Notes under the pieces: generated by a model
Told to the model about the DNA's origin: nothing
The model's database searches: none
What the model saw: only the letters and a program-made list of their open reading frames with translations
Origin: CAYRUP01 sp964489265
Lineage (GTDB): Bacteria > Pseudomonadota > Gammaproteobacteria > DSM-16500
NCBI GenBank assembly: GCA_964489265.1
Contig: CAZAXX010000016.1
Span: forward strand, 1-36,995
Direction of reading: 5' to 3'
DNA length: 36,995 nt
Position numbers and translations under genes: made by a program
Shown: piece after piece, positions 24,701 to 32,874 of the stretch
Layout of the letters: every line of letters starts with the position of its first letter
How positions within the stretch are numbered: the stretch's first letter is position 1

Positions 24701-25612
24701 TAAGCGCGATATATCGATTGCTTTTTTAGTGGTTTGTGAGCGTGCGTCGATATTATAAAATTGCAAAGTCGTTTGTATTTTTTGCCAGGTATTTTTATTC
24801 CAGACCGCCCAAACTTTCGCATTGCCTAATCCTTGTTGAATCGATAAATCATGCCAGGATTTATCGCTCAGCCATTGCGGCAATGAAATTCCTTCTAAAT
24901 AAAGATATAAATTTGCAGAAATATGCGAGAGATCAGTGACCTCACCATCCCATTTAAAATCAATTGTGATTTTAGTTGGAACCGCCTGATTCAGAGTCGC
25001 CTTGCCTTTCAACTGATGTTTATCCGAACTATTTTGTAATGCGAGAGATTTCAGTGTGACTGATTTTGTATCTCCATGTGCAGGAATAAATTGAATGGCA
25101 AAATTGCGTAACTTTAAATTAGGCTGCGAAAAAATCCAGGCAAGCACTGCATTTGAATTTAATGAATTACCACTCAACGTATCCGACATTGCCAACCCGG
25201 CGGTAAATCCTTGCAAATTAATTTCGCCAGTTGTTTGTTGACGCAAGGTTAAATGCACATCAGATACCGTCATGCTATCCATAACGAATTGACGACTTAG
25301 CAGACTGTGCAGAATATTTAAATTAATTGTAATGAGTGGAATATCTAAAACAGGTTGTGTGGTTTGTTGATCAAGCAACGTGACATTTTGTAAAGCCAAC
25401 TCCGGTTCAAGCACATCCCAACTAATATTAATGTTTCCGATGTGCACGGGTCGATCCATTAATCGGCTCGCGATTTTTTCAAAATCCGCGCGATGGTCAT
25501 TCAGCAACGGCGTTAGAAGACGCGTTACACTGACGAGCAATGCTGACAGAATAATGCAGCCTGCCGCAAAATAACCTATCGTAACAACTACTTTTCTCCA
25601 AAAAGTCGTCAC
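21734..25612 (-). CDS. yhdP: YhdP-like AsmA-family envelope protein
   Basis: Very large envelope protein (1292 residues; E. coli YhdP 1266) of the AsmA-like/DUF3971 family, which with TamB and YdbH moves phospholipids between the inner and outer membranes. A single N-terminal transmembrane segment (about 9-32, VVVTIGYFAAGCIILSALLV) anchors a periplasmic beta-rich body with family blocks such as MDRPVHIGNINISWDVLEPE, and a C-terminal region with LGRLLSVFSLQSLPRRLSLD, typical of YhdP. The start is GTG at 25612 with AAGGA seven bases upstream, inside the last codons of rng. The rng-yhdP order is as in E. coli. Confidence 0.93.
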   Translation of the reverse strand: MTTFWRKVVVTIGYFAAGCIILSALLVSVTRLLTPLLNDHRADFEKIASRLMDRPVHIGNINISWDVLEPELALQNVTLLDQQTTQPVLDIPLITINLNILHSLLSRQFVMDSMTVSDVHLTLRQQTTGEINLQGFTAGLAMSDTLSGNSLNSNAVLAWIFSQPNLKLRNFAIQFIPAHGDTKSVTLKSLALQNSSDKHQLKGKATLNQAVPTKITIDFKWDGEVTDLSHISANLYLYLEGISLPQWLSDKSWHDLSIQQGLGNAKVWAVWNKNTWQKIQTTLQFYNIDARSQTTKKAIDISRLNGNFAWERLGEDEIITGDNILTDLPNHLWPNTNFKLRYSHAADGALVVKHFQSDYIDLADSAKLIAASGILSADNQSWVSHLNPKGELRNIKVDVNGPLTDFANISVLANFSGIAIDAWEKIPRLKNLKGSIDWNGKQGDFKLDSQDALINLNQIFGNSLQFNQFTSALHGQLDAAGTWVFTAKNIQAINSDVNVSAEATLTVPKNDSMSIDLTGKFTLLNAAHISYYLPLKLYDPALITWLRHAFISGQATAGKVILQGKLNDFPFDNGTGKFEISALAQNIEFDYAPGWPMMHNVNGKLVFSGRAMSIDLLGGQVMDVPIQSAHAEIPYFGDAKPQILSVRGKVQGDLAQGMDFIQHSLLQKTIGKNLSELKMNGPMQLDLGLTIPLGSPSDAKVEGKTTVTNATLNLPDWNLALQNLSGTFNFSEENITASNMTAQLFSHPITLNLATEHPSNKAGFVTAELQGSIDTNDLKNWLQLPVDQLLQGTTNYRAELKLPPEGQSATQVIVYSDLKGITVNLPGDYGKKADATTNFQFLLSASGNQPLKTKLTYDKLFSAALTLQRVKQKFTLLNGNVNLGSGDANWPTQPGIIVTGNLDELNWDKIQPYVAQFTANKKTSALKTNSAFIDPDMFRALDIKVNSANLAGMKLNRIRIQLTKQGDKFALGLTNTEMAGQILLPAPGSEQMIQAKFQYLHLLPQTKGEFQSKLNPKTLPAISFVSDDVRYGDMDLGHVILNLVPARSGISIKQLDLSSSAYTLHAVGDWVGNNSHLQGNINTSNVSDVLKAWGFSSANLVGGDGDADFDLSWSGAPFKPSMQGLSGTISFKLGKGRIINLSESTDAKMGLGRLLSVFSLQSLPRRLSLDFSDLFEKGYSFDSLKGDFTLRNGNATTQNTAFNGPIAGIAITGRIGFIAKDFDMKLNVTPYVTSSLPVLTALATVNPIAGIATWMVGSAMSKMITYTYTITGSWDNPIWTQVSKQKTAQPVR

Positions 25613-25615
25613 GCA

Positions 25616-27082
25616 CTATTCCTTGTCTGACATGGGTAAAATATCATAATGCTCTTGGGTGTAAGATGATTCGACTCGTAATTTGATAGGCTTGCCTAAC
25701 AGCGATTCTAAATCAGCTAACATAATTGATTCTTCGTCCAACAGATAATCCACAACTTCCTGCGCCGCCAAAATTAAAAAACCAGCCCACGGGTAATTTT
25801 CTGAAATACGTTTTAACTCGCGAAAAATTTCATAACAAACAGTCGACATCGATTTAATCGAACCACGATGCTGGCACACGGGACATGGGACACATAAAAT
25901 ATGTTCCAGACTTTCGCGCGTGCGTTTTCGTGTCATTTGCACCAAACCCAAACTGGTTAACTCACTCACTTCGGTACGTACACTATCTTTGGCAAGCGCC
26001 GTTCTCAATGTTTCGAGTAAATGCGCTTTATGCATAGGATCTGCCATGTCGATAAAATCAATAATGATGATTCCACCTAAATTGCGTAGCCTGACTTGAC
26101 GCGCAATAATTTCGATCGCTTCTAAATTTGTTTTAAAAATTGTTTGTTCGAGATTAGCGTGTCCCAGATAAGATCCAGTATTCACATCGATGGTCGTCAT
26201 TGCTTCTGTTTGATCGAACACCAAATGGCCGCCGGATTTTAAATAGACTTTGCGTTGCAATGCTTTTTGTAATTCATCTTCCACCGAATAAATATCAAAA
26301 ATCGGTCTATCGCCAGCATAAAATTCAATGCGCTCGGTGAGTGCCGGAACATAACGATTCGCAAATTCTTTCATTTCGAGCATCGCCGTTTCATTGTCGA
26401 CACGAATTTTTTCTACTTCATAGCCAGCAAGATCACGCAACACTCTTAACACGATTGGAATTTCTTCATAAACGAGCTCACCTGGTTTTGCAGATTTTGC
26501 CCGCAAAATTACTTCGGACCATAAGGTATTTAAAAATTCTTTATCCGTTTGTAACTCTGCCTGATTAACTCCGTCAGCCGCAGTACGGAAAATATAACCG
26601 CCTTGTTCGCCTGGTGTGATGAGATTAATTAAACGCTCACGCTCTGTCTCATCAACAATTTTTTGTGAAACAGCGATTTGAAAAATGCCGGGCGTTAGAA
26701 CAAGATAACGGGAAGGAATCGTGTGCAGCGTTGTTAAGCGCGCGCCTTTTGAACCGAGTGGATCTTTATAAACTTGCACCAATAAATCTTGGCCGACTCG
26801 CAACACATCGCGAATATCAAGATGCGCATTATTCGCTCTGGCAACTAATGCTTCATAACCTTGTACATCACTGATATGCAAAAACGCGGAGCGATCCAAG
26901 CCAATATCAACAAAAGCAGCTTGAATGCCTGGCATTAATCGATTAATGCGGCCTTTGTAAATATTTCCTAACAAGCCTTGATGCAAACTTCTTTCGATAT
27001 GAATTTCTTGCAAGACGCCATTACTCAATAGCGCAATACGCACTTCTCGCGGTGTAACATTTATTAGTATTTCTTCAGACAT
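25616..27082 (-). CDS. rng: Ribonuclease G
   Basis: Endoribonuclease of the RNase E/G family that matures the 16S rRNA 5' end and degrades some mRNAs. At 488 residues it is RNase G-sized (E. coli 489) and lacks the long RNase E tail. The S1 domain is embedded near the N-terminus (about 38-125, GNIYKGRINRLMPGIQAAFV, DIGLDRSAFLHISDV). The catalytic DNase I-like domain has the Mg-binding Asp residues in TTIDVNTGSYLGH and IIIDFIDM, and the zinc-link cysteines are CPVC (about 416). It lies 21 bases after mreD; the maf gene often found between them in gammaproteobacteria is absent. Confidence 0.95.
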   Translation of the reverse strand: MSEEILINVTPREVRIALLSNGVLQEIHIERSLHQGLLGNIYKGRINRLMPGIQAAFVDIGLDRSAFLHISDVQGYEALVARANNAHLDIRDVLRVGQDLLVQVYKDPLGSKGARLTTLHTIPSRYLVLTPGIFQIAVSQKIVDETERERLINLITPGEQGGYIFRTAADGVNQAELQTDKEFLNTLWSEVILRAKSAKPGELVYEEIPIVLRVLRDLAGYEVEKIRVDNETAMLEMKEFANRYVPALTERIEFYAGDRPIFDIYSVEDELQKALQRKVYLKSGGHLVFDQTEAMTTIDVNTGSYLGHANLEQTIFKTNLEAIEIIARQVRLRNLGGIIIIDFIDMADPMHKAHLLETLRTALAKDSVRTEVSELTSLGLVQMTRKRTRESLEHILCVPCPVCQHRGSIKSMSTVCYEIFRELKRISENYPWAGFLILAAQEVVDYLLDEESIMLADLESLLGKPIKLRVESSYTQEHYDILPMSDKE

Positions 27083-27103
27083 GAATACCCGCTACAGCAG
27101 ATG

Positions 27104-27601
27104 TTAAACCGCTCTAAATCGTCGTCGGCAATTTCGTATTATACTAAATACCCAAGGCCATAATAACATGCTGGTCACAGGTGGCGACCAAAATAACCAA
27201 GTAGAAGGTAATTGCCCTAGAAATCCTTGCACACAGAAAAGTACAAACTGATAAAGTAAAACGAGTAAAAAAATAATAAATCCTTGCTGTAACAAAGGAA
27301 ACATTCGCAATCGGCTTGGCATTCTTGCAACGACATAAGCAACCAGCGTCATGGCAAGCGCATGTTCGCCAAGTAATGTGCCATTTAACACATCCAGAAA
27401 AATCCCCATGAGCCACGCCGTACCGACATTCACGCGATGCGGTGACACCATGATCCAATACACAACGACCATGACAACCCAGGCTGGTCTCAACCAGACA
27501 GTCCATTCAGGCATAGGTAATAGTGTTAAAATGAATGCAGCCAGAAAAGTCATTGGAACAATAAACCAGCTGTGTGTTTGAGTCATTGTCGAATTTCCCA
27601 T
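27104..27601 (-). CDS. mreD: Rod shape-determining protein MreD
   Basis: Inner-membrane component of the elongasome, 165 residues (E. coli 162), with about five hydrophobic helices (for example PMTFLAAFILTLLPMPEW; AWVVMVVVYWIMVSPHRVN; GFIIFLLVLLYQFVLF). The segment VGTAWLMGIFLDVLNGTLLGE is the family's most conserved part. I prefer the ATG at 27601, which has TTGGAG at eight bases; an ATG at 27607 has the same site only two bases away. The C-terminus is basic. It follows mreC after a short spacer. Confidence 0.9.
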   Translation of the reverse strand: MGNSTMTQTHSWFIVPMTFLAAFILTLLPMPEWTVWLRPAWVVMVVVYWIMVSPHRVNVGTAWLMGIFLDVLNGTLLGEHALAMTLVAYVVARMPSRLRMFPLLQQGFIIFLLVLLYQFVLFCVQGFLGQLPSTWLFWSPPVTSMLLWPWVFSIIRNCRRRFRAV

Positions 27602-27615
27602 CGGCATTGCTCCAA

Positions 27616-28455
27616 TTATTTTTTAGCTTGGATTGTTTTATTTGGCCAAGCCAATAAAACTTCTCGGCTACGATCCAATTTTGCGCTTGGCTCAACCAAT
27701 ATCGTCGTAAACTGTAAGCCGGGATCTTTAATTACAGAAGTCACTTGGCCGACCGGATAACCTTCAGGATAATGTTCACCTAATCCTGATGTCAAAAGTA
27801 AATCGCCTACTTTGATATCCGCTGTCTGCGGTATATTGACCAAGCGTAATTTACCCGTATAAGCATCGCCTACTGCAATCGCACGCATTCCATTTCGAGT
27901 GACTTGCACAGGCACACCGCTATGTGAATCATTCACCAATAATACGCGACTGGTTAGCGCACCCACTTGAATAATTTGACCCATCACCCCATTAGCATCC
28001 AGTACCGGCTGGCCAACATACAGACCATCTCTGGAACCTTTGTCTAAGGTAACTTGATTAATAAAAGGATCGGTATCAATAGAAAGAATTTCAGCAACCA
28101 ACACTTTACCTTGTATTTCAGTCGATGAACGTAACAATGCTTTGAGTTGATTATTTTCGGATTCGAGTGCCAACAAGCGCTGCACTTGTGCTTTCATTAA
28201 GAGTTGCTCTGCTTTCAAATCAAGATTTTCTTTGATCAAACTATCATGAGAACTCAGCACGCGACCCATGTCATTAATAAATTTAACAGGCCAGCTCACC
28301 GCATATTGTATGGGTGCAATCGGGATTGAAAGTGCAGCACGAACTTGCGCAAACGTATCGACACGTTTATCAACCACCATCAAAACGATTGATAGTGTCG
28401 CCAGGACAAACATGCGTAATCCTGGCTGTGATTCTCTGGCAAATAAGAATTTAAT
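27616..28455 (-). CDS. mreC: Rod shape-determining protein MreC, probable AUU start
   Basis: Bitopic elongasome scaffold linking MreB to periplasmic cell-wall enzymes. The first ATG (28413) gives 265 residues starting inside the membrane helix (MFVLATLSIVLMVVDKR). In frame upstream there are 14 more codons reading IKFLFARESQPGLR, which fits the conserved basic N-tail of MreC (in E. coli MKPIFSRGPSLQIR). They begin with ATT at 28455, directly after an in-frame TGA, and AGAGGA lies seven bases upstream. No ATG, GTG or TTG is available, so an AUU start is the best reading (279 residues). A coiled coil follows (about 70-115), then the paired beta domains with DGLYVGQPVLDANGVMGQII. It could also be a sequencing error at the start codon. 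Confidence 0.88.
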   Translation of the reverse strand: MKFLFARESQPGLRMFVLATLSIVLMVVDKRVDTFAQVRAALSIPIAPIQYAVSWPVKFINDMGRVLSSHDSLIKENLDLKAEQLLMKAQVQRLLALESENNQLKALLRSSTEIQGKVLVAEILSIDTDPFINQVTLDKGSRDGLYVGQPVLDANGVMGQIIQVGALTSRVLLVNDSHSGVPVQVTRNGMRAIAVGDAYTGKLRLVNIPQTADIKVGDLLLTSGLGEHYPEGYPVGQVTSVIKDPGLQFTTILVEPSAKLDRSREVLLAWPNKTIQAKK

Positions 28456-28475
28456 GGCTCAATCCTCTTTAGCAG

Positions 28476-28516
28476 TCCGGGCGGACACGCAGGTCCGCCC
28501 CTACAATCCCGCCCCT
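28476..28516. repeat. Family A palindrome, short form plus partial arm, between mreB and mreC
   Basis: GGGCGGAC and GTCCGCCC flank ACGCAG (about 28480-28500), followed by CTACAATCCCGCCCCTACAA, a second partial arm. It lies inside the mreBCD operon, in the mreB-mreC spacer, seven bases before the AGAGGA ribosome binding site of mreC. In mRNA it would form a strong hairpin that could protect the mreB message or reduce readthrough. Confidence 0.75.
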
Positions 28517-28522
28517 ACAATT

Positions 28523-29566
28523 TTATTCTCTAGAGAGAAAATCCATGCCGACTGTATCAACCATTTCTAATGCTTTACCACCACCGCGAGCAACACAGGT
28601 TAATGGTTCATCTGCAATAATCACGGGTAACCCAGTTTCTTCCATAAATAAACGATCAATGTTACGCAACAATGCGCCACCGCCAGTTAATACCATTCCA
28701 CGCTCTGCGATATCGGATGCAAGTTCGGGTGGCGCTTGTTCTAATGCCGCACGCACTGCGCCTAAAATACCAGATAATGGTTCTTGCAACGCTTCCAAAA
28801 TTTCGTTGCTGTTTAATGTGAAGCTACGTGGAATACCTTCAGCAAGATTACGTCCGCGCACTTCCATTTCACGAATTTCATTCGCAGGATAAGCGGAACC
28901 AATTTCATGTTTGATGCGCTCAGCAGTTGATTCACCAATCAAGATACCGTAATTACGACGCACATAACTCACGATAGATTCATCAAAACGATCGCCACCA
29001 ATACGCACTGAAGCAGAATACACAATGCCGCTTAAAGAAATAATAGCCACTTCTGTCGTACCACCACCGATATCGACAACCATAGAACCACGCGCTTCAT
29101 CCACCGGCATGCCCGCACCCATCGCAGCTGCCATTGGCTCTTCCAGCAAGAATACTTCGCGAGCGCCCGCACTGATTGCTGATTCACGAATCGCACGTCG
29201 TTCAACTTGCGTTGAGCCACATGGCACACAAACCAGTACACGAGGACTTGGACGTAGAAAACGATTTTCATGCACTTTATGAATAAAGTGCTGCAGCATT
29301 TTTTCAGTGACATAAAAGTCGGCAATAACACCATCTTTCATTGGACGAATTGCAGTAATATTTCCAGGCGTACGTCCCAACATGAGCTTCGCTTCGCTAC
29401 CCACAGCAGCAACGTGTTTTTGCCCATTAGCCGCACCTTGGCGAATCGCAACAACAGATGGTTCATTCAGCACAATACCTTTGCCACGTACATAAATCAG
29501 CGTATTTGCCGTCCCTAAATCGATCGAAAGATCATTTGAAAAATAGCCACGTAGTATTTTCAGCAT
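28523..29566 (-). CDS. mreB: Rod shape-determining protein MreB (bacterial actin)
   Basis: Actin-like ATPase that forms membrane-bound filaments guiding lateral cell-wall synthesis; 347 residues (E. coli 347). Phosphate-binding loops are visible: FSNDLSIDLGTANTLIYVRG at residues 9-28 and VVDIGGGTTEVAIISL. Other signatures are RPMKDGVIADF, RVLVCVPCGSTQVERRAIRE, GAREVFLLEEPMAAAMGAG and the adenosine motif MVLTGGGALLRNIDRL. The N-terminal amphipathic segment MLKILRGYF is the membrane anchor. The ATG at 29566 has AAGGAA somewhat distant (about 12 bases). It is first in mreB-mreC-mreD-rng-yhdP. Confidence 0.97.
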   Translation of the reverse strand: MLKILRGYFSNDLSIDLGTANTLIYVRGKGIVLNEPSVVAIRQGAANGQKHVAAVGSEAKLMLGRTPGNITAIRPMKDGVIADFYVTEKMLQHFIHKVHENRFLRPSPRVLVCVPCGSTQVERRAIRESAISAGAREVFLLEEPMAAAMGAGMPVDEARGSMVVDIGGGTTEVAIISLSGIVYSASVRIGGDRFDESIVSYVRRNYGILIGESTAERIKHEIGSAYPANEIREMEVRGRNLAEGIPRSFTLNSNEILEALQEPLSGILGAVRAALEQAPPELASDIAERGMVLTGGGALLRNIDRLFMEETGLPVIIADEPLTCVARGGGKALEMVDTVGMDFLSRE

Positions 29567-29628
29567 AACTGCAAAATTTCCTTAATATCCAAGTAATGAG
29601 TGAATTCTAATAGATAAGAAATAAACTA

Positions 29629-29657
29629 GCTATAACTATAGTGAGAAAAAAATACAA
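29629..29657 (-). promoter_or_regulatory. Putative sigma-70 promoter for mreB operon
   Basis: On the minus strand TTGTAT (29657-29652) and TATAGC (29634-29629) are 17 bases apart, about 60 bases upstream of the mreB start. The spacing is ideal and the hexamers are moderate. Confidence 0.4.
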
Positions 29658-29677
29658 ATCGTGAATTAAAACACATG

Positions 29678-29701
29678 GTTGGGCAATAATTGCCCGCCAA
29701 C
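29678..29701. repeat. Palindrome between mreB and the next divergent gene
   Basis: GGGCAATAATTGCCC (29681-29695) is a perfect odd-centred palindrome, extended by GTTGG and CCAAC with three unpaired bases. It lies in the 210-bp divergent spacer, so it may be an operator. There is no T-run, so it is not an evident terminator. Confidence 0.4.
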
Positions 29702-29776
29702 TCGGTGATTCCAAAGACAGAAATTCTTTCTTGAATCGCAACTATAATAAATAGATAAGCTGTGGAGGATATGAAT

Positions 29777-30904
29777 ATGTTTCGATCTTCTGTTGAGATG
29801 TCGTTTGGAATAAAAATCGGTAATACCGGCCCGGCAAAAATGGGTTTAGATTCAGTTCCTTTTTTGGTTACCTCCTCCTACATGCAATTACCTTCTGGCG
29901 AACTGCCTTATGAAATATGGCGGCGCGATCCAAAAAACAACCCAACCGTTACGACCGGCATGGAGAAAACAGGGCCTAGAGCCGTCTTAGATAAACTCGG
30001 TGTCATTGCACGTAGCTATAGTACTATCGAATGGGCAAGTGGTTTATACATTTTCACTGCGCTTAATTTATTTCAAATTGCGCTTACGACAGGACTTGAA
30101 TATCTATCTCGTAGTCTTGCGATCATAATGACTAACTCAGTTTATGGTTTGTATAATAAAGTTAAAGATACGCTGGATGATGAATTAGAAGTAAATCTTT
30201 TCTTTGATAAACCAATTGTTAGGGCTTTGAAACCTGTCGCAAAATTTCTGGGTAAAGCCGTGACTGCAATCATTCTTTCTCCATTTTGGTGTATAGGTCA
30301 AACCTTATCATTCGTGGGTGATGTGCTTTCTTATACCCGACAATTTATTGATTCAGGCATCCATTTATTCAACCCTATCTGGTGGGGTAATAAACTCTAT
30401 GAAAAAGTAACGGGAGTGTCGACTGAGACACCTTCCTTTGGATGCGTTGTTAAAACATTTGCTGCTTCTACTTTAAAACTACTGCCCGCAGCGGGTTCTA
30501 TTGCTGCAAGTGTTTTGTCAGTTGGATTGTTAACTCCTTTAACCGTGCTTGCAAAAATTGCTATCGGAATATATGCGGGTGGCATCGTCGCCTCCATCTC
30601 CAAACTATTTTCATCCTACGTTACAGTAAAAACGGGAGAAAGCTTAAACAAAGCACCCAAACCAGCTGATGAACGAGGGAAAAAAATCAAAATCGTAAGA
30701 GGAGGCAGTACTGCGACTGCGGCAAAGAAATTTTGGCAACGAAAGAAAGGGATAGAGTTACAAGAGGCTAAGAATGAAGTACCGAAAGTGAGTCATTCAC
30801 TCAGTGGCAAAAGTGTTTTTACACATCGTCATGATGATACTTCAACAGAAACAGATGGAGATACAAAACAACCACCCAATCCTCAATCCTCTCAGCGACA
30901 TTAA
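29777..30904 (+). CDS. Unrecognised protein with central hydrophobic segments
   Basis: A 375-residue protein matching no family I know. I chose the ATG at 29777 (MFRSSVEMSFGIK), eight bases after GGAGG; a GTG at 29762 and an ATG at 29771 sit on or too near that site. Residues 1-~85 are soluble. Hydrophobic stretches follow at about 90-125 (WASGLYIFTALNLFQIAL), 160-190 (AVTAIILSPFWCIGQTLSFV) and 235-280 (LLPAAGSIAASVLSVGLL). The last ~90 residues are basic, then acidic and polar (FTHRHDDTSTETDGDTKQPP). The N-terminus is not a classical signal peptide. The hydrophobic core with a hydrophilic tail recalls the membrane protein at 18324-19484. It could be an inner-membrane protein or a membrane-targeted effector. 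Confidence 0.65.
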   Translation: MFRSSVEMSFGIKIGNTGPAKMGLDSVPFLVTSSYMQLPSGELPYEIWRRDPKNNPTVTTGMEKTGPRAVLDKLGVIARSYSTIEWASGLYIFTALNLFQIALTTGLEYLSRSLAIIMTNSVYGLYNKVKDTLDDELEVNLFFDKPIVRALKPVAKFLGKAVTAIILSPFWCIGQTLSFVGDVLSYTRQFIDSGIHLFNPIWWGNKLYEKVTGVSTETPSFGCVVKTFAASTLKLLPAAGSIAASVLSVGLLTPLTVLAKIAIGIYAGGIVASISKLFSSYVTVKTGESLNKAPKPADERGKKIKIVRGGSTATAAKKFWQRKKGIELQEAKNEVPKVSHSLSGKSVFTHRHDDTSTETDGDTKQPPNPQSSQRH

Positions 30905-30985
30905 CAGCAGATATGCGCAAAAAAAGCAGCAATTAGTACAATTTGTGCTAGCATAGCTGCTGCAAAAACAATCTGAGGAAATAGC

Positions 30986-31348
30986 ATGAGATTAAATCTA
31001 TCAACGATCGCAAAATGCCTTGTTTCTGTTAGTATTTTCGCTCTTTCAATTAATGTGGCCTTCGCTCGAGTTGCCATTGGCGTTGGAATATATGGTCCAG
31101 TCTATGCTGCACCCGCCCCTGTTTATTATGCCGCAGCACCGGCTTATTACGCTCCACCAGCTCCCGTTTATTATGCCCCACCGGCCAATGTCACCTGGAT
31201 TCCAGATCACTGGGAATATGGCTACTGGGTACCAGGACATTATGTCACATACCGCCCCGCACCCGTTGCCGCGCCCGGCTATGTTTGGGTTGAAGGGGGT
31301 TGGAGCAGGCATCATCGTTGGCATCAAGGGTATTGGAGAGCCGTTTAA
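30986..31348 (+). CDS. Small exported YXWGXW-like aromatic repeat protein
   Basis: A 120-residue protein with a signal peptide (MRLNLSTIAKC, hydrophobic core, cleavage likely after AFA at 27). A Pro/Ala/Tyr-rich segment follows (about 40-68) with three PVYYA/PAYYA units, then Trp-rich motifs (WIPDHWEYGYWVPGHYV; YVWVEGGWSRHHRWHQGYW). The W-x-W-rich C-terminal half resembles the YXWGXW repeats of small exported proteobacterial proteins, whose function is not well known; an envelope role is likely. The ATG has GAGGA seven bases upstream. A family C hairpin follows the stop at 31364-31407. Confidence 0.8.
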   Translation: MRLNLSTIAKCLVSVSIFALSINVAFARVAIGVGIYGPVYAAPAPVYYAAAPAYYAPPAPVYYAPPANVTWIPDHWEYGYWVPGHYVTYRPAPVAAPGYVWVEGGWSRHHRWHQGYWRAV

Positions 31349-31363
31349 TCCCAGTGTCAGCAA

Positions 31364-31407
31364 CCATGTCATTTGATGCCAGCTAAAAGCCTGCTGGCAT
31401 GACATGG
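31364..31407. repeat. Family C palindrome, extended copy
   Basis: ATGCCAGC (31376-31383) pairs with GCTGGCAT (31393-31400) around TAAAAGCCT. Outer arms CCATGTC (31364-31370) and GACATGG (31401-31407) extend the stem with a five-base bulge. It sits between two same-strand genes, about 25 bases before the next start codon. Confidence 0.75.
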
Positions 31408-31431
31408 CTCTTTCCAAGACAAGGAGTCAAC

Positions 31432-32865
31432 ATGCCATTTATTCGCAGAATAATAAATAAAACCGGCACAACTATTTCAATTACATTTTCTGATAATTGG
31501 ACTGAACATTGTGATCCCGCAGAAAAATCAAATCAAGAAGCCTTAATTCAAGCACTCTTCGTTGAATTTAGCCGTCTGCTTAACACAAACGCGCATGATT
31601 ATATTCTCACTTCTCTCACTATCAATGAAACAGAAACTTACGTTGCGATATTAAGTGAAAAAGATAATTTAAAAAATGTCTATCGACTGGAATTACCGCG
31701 ATTTAAAATTAACATTGGGCGATTCGAAGAAAAACAAGTCGTCAATAATTTTAAATTAACTCTGCACGACCCACTGACAGAAACTGAAAAAAAAATAATA
31801 GCAGAACTCGGCATTCTCGAAAAAACTTTTTTGGATTGGCAAGAAGATAGAAATCGTTTACTTATTTTTCGCCCAGAAGATTTTGCGGCCTATAAAAAAA
31901 AATTCGCCGCACTATGCACTACTTTTGATAGTCTAGAAAAAAATATCCCACAAGAATTATGTGCCTGGTTTGCAACGGATCCCATCATTCAAAAAATCAA
32001 GAAAAGAATTCAGAAAGGTCATGCCATCCATCAGAAAATGTTACAAAAACAGCTAGAATTAGACACATTAGCATTGCGCCTTGAAAATTTGCAGTTTGAG
32101 TATTATGAGAAACATCTCCAGAACAAACAAAATTTATTTTTGTTGAAAGCAAGATTGCTGCATATTCTAGAAGAAACAGCCGCGCAATATTTTTCGCAGC
32201 TCAATCAAAGCGATAATATCAAATCCGACATTGAAAAATATTTTAATGATTTATTTCAAGGTATCGCAAAAATCCAGAAAGACAACCTTCAAATCAAACT
32301 TAATCCTGATCTATACTGCTTAAAAGAAATTGCTGATTTGTTTAATGCATTTTTAACACGCTGTAATACTTTTCATAATCGCGCTGTGAGTTGGTCAGAA
32401 CCACTCTCCCTATTACGAGTGAATATTTATTACAATTCCTGGATTGGCGTGACGACACCGCTCGCACTACTCACGCAAAAAATTGCGGAATTTCCTGCTG
32501 AGCACAAAGAACCAGAATATGCCATTCATTATAAATATTTTAAATTTGGCATGCCTGACGCAGCTTATCAGCTTGAAACAGAAACGCCTATGCGCTCACT
32601 TGCAATCAAAGAAGAATTCAGTAAAAAATATTCTGCTTTATTACTGCAAGAACATTGTGAAATTTGTGACATTACATTACCCAGCGATTGGCTGTTAGAT
32701 AAACTCCCAGAACTCATGATGTCTCTCGCCAAACATGTCGAAGCTAAAAAAGCTGAACTTGCACCCCCCTCCCCCACTACCCGCATCGTCCAGGAAGTTT
32801 TGACTGAGATAGTAGAAAAAGTATCGAATACTGTTGAGGAAAAACAACAATTTCGCCTTAGCTAA
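31432..32865 (+). CDS. Unrecognised charged helical protein
   Basis: A 477-residue soluble protein that I do not recognise. The start at 31432 (MPFIRRIINKTGTTISITF) has AAGGAG six bases upstream; an ATG at 31399 would begin inside the family C repeat. Residues 1-~110 look like mixed beta strands (TTISITFSDNWTEH; YVAILSEKDNLKNVYRLELP). Residues 115-350 are charged helix, probably coiled coil (HAIHQKMLQKQLELDTLALR). The C-terminal part has a CEIC pair (about 418) and a helical end (KKAELAPPSPTTRIVQEVL). There is no signal peptide or membrane segment. It lies directly before gatCAB, which has its own promoter candidate. It may be a cytoplasmic protein or an effector. Confidence 0.65.
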   Translation: MPFIRRIINKTGTTISITFSDNWTEHCDPAEKSNQEALIQALFVEFSRLLNTNAHDYILTSLTINETETYVAILSEKDNLKNVYRLELPRFKINIGRFEEKQVVNNFKLTLHDPLTETEKKIIAELGILEKTFLDWQEDRNRLLIFRPEDFAAYKKKFAALCTTFDSLEKNIPQELCAWFATDPIIQKIKKRIQKGHAIHQKMLQKQLELDTLALRLENLQFEYYEKHLQNKQNLFLLKARLLHILEETAAQYFSQLNQSDNIKSDIEKYFNDLFQGIAKIQKDNLQIKLNPDLYCLKEIADLFNAFLTRCNTFHNRAVSWSEPLSLLRVNIYYNSWIGVTTPLALLTQKIAEFPAEHKEPEYAIHYKYFKFGMPDAAYQLETETPMRSLAIKEEFSKKYSALLLQEHCEICDITLPSDWLLDKLPELMMSLAKHVEAKKAELAPPSPTTRIVQEVLTEIVEKVSNTVEEKQQFRLS

Positions 32866-32874
32866 AAATCCCTG

